This document shows, in pieces, positions 45,401 through 50,000 of a stretch of 50,000 nt of DNA. The notes under the pieces are model-generated. The model made no database searches, was not told the DNA's origin, and saw only the letters and a list, made by a program, of their open reading frames with translations. The stretch comes from Owenia fusiformis (lineage: Eukaryota; Annelida; Polychaeta; Sabellida; Oweniidae). The position numbers were made by a program, and so were the translations under genes. The DNA lies in the NCBI GenBank assembly GCA_903813345.2, contig CAIIXF020000017.1:1-50000 (forward strand), read 5' to 3'. Each line of letters starts with the position of its first letter. The first letter of the stretch is position 1.

Positions 45401-47605
45401 TGACCCCCTCTCTCTGACTTATGCGCTTTGATTTACGCGGGAAAATGACAATTTCATTTTCTCTTCATTAAAAACTGCACCCCCTTGGAGAAAAGTGTCT
45501 TACGGGCCTGATAACTTATAAGATAGAGTGCATAATTGCAACTTAGCATGTTTTATGATTGAAATATTGCATTTATACAGATATTTTCCATATTAAGCTT
45601 GTAATACATTGAAAATTACTGACTAATTAAAGGTTTCTTTATTGATTTAATTGGGTTGCCAAAAAATAACTAATTCAGGGGAAATGATATATGTAAATAA
45701 GGGCAGCCATTATTAATGATAGCATCAAAATTGGTTGTGCCCTTACTATACCCATGTTTTCAGGCTCAATGAATAAGATAATGTAAAAAGATACAAGAAT
45801 TATTTATTATATTTTAATGTACTACATTATATGCAAATTAGCCAAAATGTTTCAGGGTCAGCCAGACATACGGTAATGTTAAAAGATACAATGATAACTT
45901 TTTAGACATTGTGCATATATGCAAATTAGCATATTTATTATTGGTATTTCGCATTTATTCAAATTATTTTGTTTATCAAGCTTGCAGTACAAAGGAGTGA
46001 CTAATTGGTGGTTTCCTTAAATTCTTAGTAATTTAATTGGGTTGCCAATTATTGAATTTCTAACATATCTTAGAAAGGAAAAATGATAGCCCTGGGACCT
46101 GGAGACCCATGTTTTTAGCTTCAATGAATAAGATAATGTTAAAATATACAAAAATAACTTATCAGATATTGTACATATTATATAGTATGCATGTTTAGCA
46201 TATTTAGAGATATCAAACGTTTTGTATGATGAAAGATGTGTGTCATCACCAATAGAGACAAAGAAATCAATAAATTACTTGATTTATACAGGTGTTGATG
46301 TATAGAAAAATAATATAACATGAAACAAATCCCTGAATCACACCATGTGTAATTAATGAAGTATGGTTGGATGAGACAATGTGTTGGTGTTCTTAGCTAT
46401 TATGCCATGTTACCACTATTCCACAGTTGATTTCATCGTTTGTAAGTTTATTACAAAATAGTATGGTCAATTGAGTCAAAGGCTTTCAAAAATCGCTTAT
46501 ATATCATGGTCATCTTCATTTGCATATATTATTTTTTCCCCAAGGTTGCCCTTTGTCCAACCCAGCTAAATCACTTCATAAAACCCTTATGATAGTGATT
46601 CCACAATAAAACATCGTGTTTTTACAGATTCAAAGGTTCAGAAAATGACACATCGACTATATCTGTAGCTCATATGACAAGTAATTGGCAAAGCAGTAAA
46701 GCCACCCATCACGGAAAAGTCCCTGCCGACATATTTTGCGCGAAAATATTTAGCGTTCGTGTCCCGCATTTTGTTATGACGTTGAATGCAATCAAACGTT
46801 TTCGATGTTAAATTTCATAATTCAAGTTTCCTGAAAATTAAATAGGATCTATTAGCTGTCCTTAAAAAAGTTATTTTATACTCACGGACTTTCAGATGAA
46901 ATACGTTTGCCCTTTTGTTACGTTCTTTACTGACGAAAACAATGGCGTTATGTCTGGCGTTCTGTTCTGTTCCGGCGTTTTGAAAATGGTCATGCTTGAA
47001 AAACAATCGAAAAAGCCGTAACGTACAACAAACATTTGACGTCGTATCTTAACTACTTTGGATATAAATAAAAAAACACTGTCAAAATTTAGAAAACATG
47101 AATAACGTGGAACATAAATTAATGTTTCTATTTAATTCAGAGGGAATAATATTAATATACTAGCAAAATATATATCTAATATTTTTATCGAGAGAGAAAA
47201 AAACACGAAATGCATCCAATAAAATCTTGCAATGATCAAGCACCCTTTGATTAGTTAATATACTATATAGATAATTTGTTAAGCTTTTTCATTTTTTTCT
47301 GTTTAAGCTGTACACTTTGCCCAAATGTGGGATACAAGTATAATAAAGCTCATAATAATATATGTGGAAAATCAAACAAAACTTCAAGAAACAAATTAAC
47401 CAAACTATTTTGATGATTATTGAAAAAAGATCAGCGTTGGCCTACATGTAGAATGACAACATACATACTGTAGATATTATAGCATACCTTCCCAGAAATA
47501 CTTTTTTAACCAACTTTTCCACCCTCTTCCACCACTGATGCCCGTGGGTTCAGTATGAATCTCCACATTTACTTCATTAGTATTTACCGGATTTTTCTCA
47601 GCCAT
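41577..47605 (-). CDS. TauE/SafE-family membrane transporter (three exons)
   Basis: Exons on the minus strand: 47605-47488, 43010-42783 and 42485-41577. Phases agree (1, 1). The product is about 417 residues with a polar N-terminal tail and about eight membrane helices. The family's two glycine-rich repeats are clear: TSEGGGAIAFPVMT in the first half and GFFGGNFTAIAASGLD in the second. This family moves sulfite, sulfoacetate or related organic anions in bacteria; the substrates of animal members are not established to my knowledge. The start MAEKNPVN was chosen because the donor at 47487 fits the next exon. A longer in-frame extension exists upstream but lacks support. The frame shifts by one base near 41760. 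The three exon lengths total 1,255 bases, so removing one base gives 418 complete codons including the stop. The gene is convergent with the giant gene. Confidence 0.85.
42783..43010 (-). CDS. Transporter exon 2: first membrane segments
   Basis: The exon follows a GCTTTTAG acceptor and ends at TTGCAG|GTAAAT. It encodes a basic stretch (RLLVHHRRLL) and then hydrophobic helices: LLGILIPMTFFITFWLAIV and YFMSIVMVFGSLIAG. The last joins directly to the first TauE signature in exon 3. Length and position fit the N-terminal helix and re-entrant start of TauE proteins. Confidence 0.82.
43039..43634. other. Transporter intron, unique part
   Basis: AT-rich intron sequence with no exon, promoter or RNA gene that I can support. 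A short direct duplication, TAAGCTTAGTTA, lies at about 43078-43106. Confidence 0.4.
43870..46165. repeat. Dispersed AT-rich repeat of the intron element
   Basis: A block reading TTTCAGG-TCAATGAATAAGATAATGTTAAAATATACAA, with variation, occurs near 43874, 45758, 45850 and 46111. The copies flank and interleave with the C-rich repeats. No coding signal is seen. Confidence 0.55.
43930..45300. repeat. C/G-tract tandem repeats inside the intron element
   Basis: Units built from two related halves: one with TCATACACTTTGAAAATG...AAGCACCAAATAGC (starts near 44030, 44351, 44836, 45117), one with CTCAGACACTTTTAAAGTGC...CATCAAATAGC (near 44153, 44481, 44629, 44963). They alternate with runs of 9-15 C or G and poly-A. 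Short open frames at about 44155-44373 and 44619-44888 are by-products. Confidence 0.8.
46681..47487. other. Transporter intron, part next to exon 1
   Basis: AT-rich sequence. A short open frame on the minus strand (46815-47006) shows no recognisable protein. Nothing else can be supported. Confidence 0.35.
47488..47605 (-). CDS. Transporter exon 1: cytoplasmic N-terminal tail
   Basis: This exon encodes 39 residues plus one base: MAEKNPVNTNEVNVEIHTEP, then a Gly/Trp/Lys stretch (GRGWKSWLKKYFWEG). It is polar with no membrane segment and ends at an AAG|GTATGC donor. The joined codon gives EGQTLDYD at the next exon, in frame. A 4.5-kb intron, almost all repetitive, separates it from exon 2. Confidence 0.72.
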
Positions 47606-48635
47606 ATTTATGTGATCCTCAACTATGAATGTAAGAAAATATCTGCATGTGTTTCTGACATGTATGTGGTAAACAACTGAGAGAGCATGGCTAATGATTA
47701 CATTATTTAGATTTGAATTAGAATTTACCGACATAATATACACCGTTGCTCATTTATTTGGAATAATGCCATGGCGCCTGCAACGTCATAGCATTTGAAA
47801 TTTTTTTTAGCAAAATACATTATTCACGAAAAATTGTAAGAATAACGATGCTATATATTTTCTGAACAATTTTCATTTTAAATTGTATCGCTAACAATAG
47901 AGGCAGATTTGTTGTCATGCGTAACCATGTATTTCCTCCAATATTGTTATGACTTCATAACGATTCGGAAAGGTGATTTTCCATTAATTTGAAGCTATCA
48001 CTCAGTTTTGTTATAAAAAAGGTGAAAATATGATAAAATACAGAGTCATATGAGAAAACGTTCTTGTTCCTGTGCTATATCGTCCATTCTTGATGAACTT
48101 TGATATTTTTTTTCTTAATCGAGTCGCAGACGAGAAATAGAAACATTATCAAAGCGAGTCTTGCACAGGTACTCATATAAGAACCTCTATATGTTCATTG
48201 AGTTTTTGCATTTTTTGGTTGACACTGAAAAGCGCCATATAATCAGCGCTAATTCAACGAACAGTATATTTTGACCCATGAATAAGTAATTATAATGGAA
48301 AAGATGAGTAGTTCAGTGAGTTGCCATTGTCAAACAATAAAAAAACATATAATATTCCATATATTTGAGCAACGGTGTATTACTATTTAGTTAATTAAGT
48401 CAAATATCCGTATGTCATTAACAAAATTGTCCATTACGTACTTGATCAAGAACAAATAAATATTGTACTTTATACAAAATATACAGTGCATCAATAAAAA
48501 CATTATATTCTCTACAACGCCTGGGTTATTTGGGACCCGTTGTTGTATTATATTGCTCGTAAAATTTAGTTATTTATATGATTTTTTGAAGTTTTAGGCA
48601 TCAAATGATAAATAAACTAAATAAATATGTGTGTT
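47606..48635. other. 5' flank of the transporter gene
   Basis: Upstream region of the minus-strand gene. The in-frame sequence continues to 47743 without a stop, so the 5' untranslated part or an alternative start may lie there. No clear TATA box was assigned, and no other gene is seen. Confidence 0.4.
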
Positions 48636-49311
48636 CTTTTAAAGCACGGTAAATACTATAGTCCATATTAAACCATATTTAAGGTGGCTTATAATGCTGC
48701 TTATTTTTTCGTGAAACCACTCAGTAAAATTACGATTTCTCCGCACCCTGATGTCCAATCAACATCAAAGTCATACACAAAGTTTGCAAGCAAAATTGAC
48801 GTAATTTATGACTGAAGTCGGGAAGACAAAAATATGTGATATTCTTTCAGTTTATAATAAGTATTTAGAAAAATGTTCCCGAGACACAAATCCAATAAGG
48901 TAAGGTTTGTTTTAAAGTCGGAAAGCCCCAATAAGACAATACAAACCAAGATAAAACCCGGAAGACTGCAGATTTCATGTAATGATTTACGTTCATGTAA
49001 ACAAGTAAAGTACGTATAATCCCCATATTCCCAACACTGGACTACGTGACATGTAATAACATGTTCAAACTGAAATATAGAAAATTTTCAACGTAGCATT
49101 TGCTTCCGTGTACTGTATGCCACTCTACCTCTACCTCACGGACGCCCAAACGTGTCAGGAACACATGGATATTTGAATGATCTTGATTTGACATCAGGCT
49201 GCAGAGAAATCGCAATTTTACTGAGTGGCTTCACGAAAAAATAAGCAGCATTATGAGCAACCTCAAATATGGTTTGATATGGACTATATAGTATTTACAG
49301 TGCTTTAAAAG
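48636..49311. mobile_element. Foldback element with terminal inverted repeats of about 115 bases
   Basis: The left arm begins CTTTTAAAGCACGGTAAATA and the right arm ends with its near-complement (TATTTACAGTGCTTTAAAAG). Homology continues through TGCTGCTTATTTTTTCGTGA and CCACTCAGTAAAATT to about 48753 and 49195. The 440-base middle has no open frame of note. It is a non-autonomous DNA transposon by structure; the superfamily is not clear because no certain target duplication is visible. Confidence 0.72.
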
Positions 49312-49401
49312 GCTAAACGCCTCGTTAACAATTATTTATTATACTGGACACTATGATTTATGAGATTTAGATTTTAGACATTTCATTTCCAGCATAATAA
49401 C

Positions 49402-49740
49402 ACTATAAGTTATTGAATGATTTGAATGTATTTGCAATACAGGATATATTCTGCTCGAGAAATTCTATATTGGAACGAGACGAAGTCGAGTGCCATTGTA
49501 CTTCAAATCATTCTATAACGTTTTTTTATCGTATGATCTCAGGCCAATACATTTTACCTAGGAGATAAGCCCTCAGAAATATATATGTATTCTCTGTATT
49601 GCTACTGAGATTTTCCCTTCCGTAACAATATTTTCCGTATTGCTCCGGAGATGATCAAACGGGACAATCTCAGTAGCAAGATTGGTACAGCACGAGAACG
49701 GACCAATCAGAGAGCTTCATTTTACAGATCATACGATAAA
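49402..49740 (-). repeat. MITE-like repeat, copy B (inverted relative to copy A)
   Basis: This is the reverse-complement relative of the element at 1893-2206. It shares both ends and the segments around CAATCTCAGTAGCAA and AATACAGGATATATTCTG. It differs by small insertions and base changes, so the copies are not a recent duplication. No coding capacity. Confidence 0.75.
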
Positions 49741-50000
49741 GCCATTCACCAATACTAAAGATTCTATTTAATATAAAGATGGTGTATATAGAGATTATCC
49801 TATATGAGGTACCGTACGGCCCTCGGGCAGATATATATATTGGCCTCGGATAATCCCAATATCCTGAACCGACTATAGGATGATCTGTTTATCCCATATC
49901 AATCACATTGTTCAATTGGCCAAAGCTTTGCAATCAACCATGGAATCATTTTAAAATATTTTCCTGTTCAAATCTTTGATTATTGACGAGGCATACTGCT

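Larger units (their letters stand above)
43635..46680. mobile_element. 3-kb element bounded by inverted repeats in the transporter intron
   Basis: About 150 bases at each end are inverted copies. Shared blocks are AAAAACACGATGTTTT, ATAAGGGTT, GATTTAGCTGGGTTGGACAA and GGGGAAAAAATAATAT, with TTGTCA at the outer edge. Between them are C-rich tandem repeats and AT-rich dispersed repeats, with no transposase frame. It is probably a non-autonomous DNA element that expanded internally. Confidence 0.6.

Noticed and set aside
46815-47006. Minus-strand open frame considered as an extra transporter exon
   Set aside because: Exon 1 joins exon 2 directly in phase, so no additional exon is needed, and the peptide fits no part of the family.

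Overview
The window looks like genomic DNA of an invertebrate animal, most likely a mollusc or another lophotrochozoan. It is AT-rich. Coding sequence is split into short exons with GT/AG borders, and the introns are full of foldback and MITE-like elements. The gene families (a lipoprotein-like extracellular protein and a metazoan TauE-type transporter) fit this. The species cannot be named from the sequence.

Two genes account for nearly all the coding signal. The first runs left to right from about 1160 to 40954. I could chain about 80 exons, nearly all with compatible phases, into one reading of about 15.8 kb, or roughly 5,250 residues. It starts with a signal peptide and a vitellogenin/lipoprotein N-terminal (LPD_N) region (1160-9241). 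Amphipathic helical and beta-rich segments follow (9475-13874), then a cysteine-rich section with amphipathic strands (14171-17693). Next come a fibronectin-III-like stretch with a PAN/apple-like module (18337-21118) and a long series of divergent beta-sandwich repeats marked by D-x-TPP and DPESGI-like motifs (21385-36547). A distinctive block follows (36776-38017), then cadherin-like repeats, two EGF-like modules, one transmembrane helix, and a cytoplasmic tail with an NPIF motif (38236-40954). The predicted product is a giant type I membrane protein with a lipoprotein-like N-terminus and an LDL-receptor-like sorting motif in its tail. I know of no assigned function for this architecture. It is the best candidate here for an undescribed system.

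The second gene lies on the minus strand, tail to tail with the first (stop at 41577, probable start at 47605). It encodes a multipass TauE/SafE-family anion-exporter-like protein of about 417 residues in three exons. Its last exon carries an apparent single-base frame lesion. The giant gene has two similar lesions in one exon near 37.04-37.11 kb, so assembly indels or decay must be considered.

The rest is non-coding. A hAT-like MITE sits on a splice donor (9.6-9.95 kb). There is a Tc1/mariner-like foldback (8.3-9.0 kb), a large foldback (6.7-7.6 kb), and a 3-kb element bounded by inverted repeats that holds C-rich tandem repeats in the transporter intron (43.6-46.7 kb). Another foldback lies at 48.6-49.3 kb. 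One repeat family is present near both ends of the window in opposite orientation (1.9-2.2 and 49.4-49.7 kb). A second family is shared by two introns of the giant gene (19.4 and 30.3 kb). I saw no tRNA, rRNA or CRISPR.
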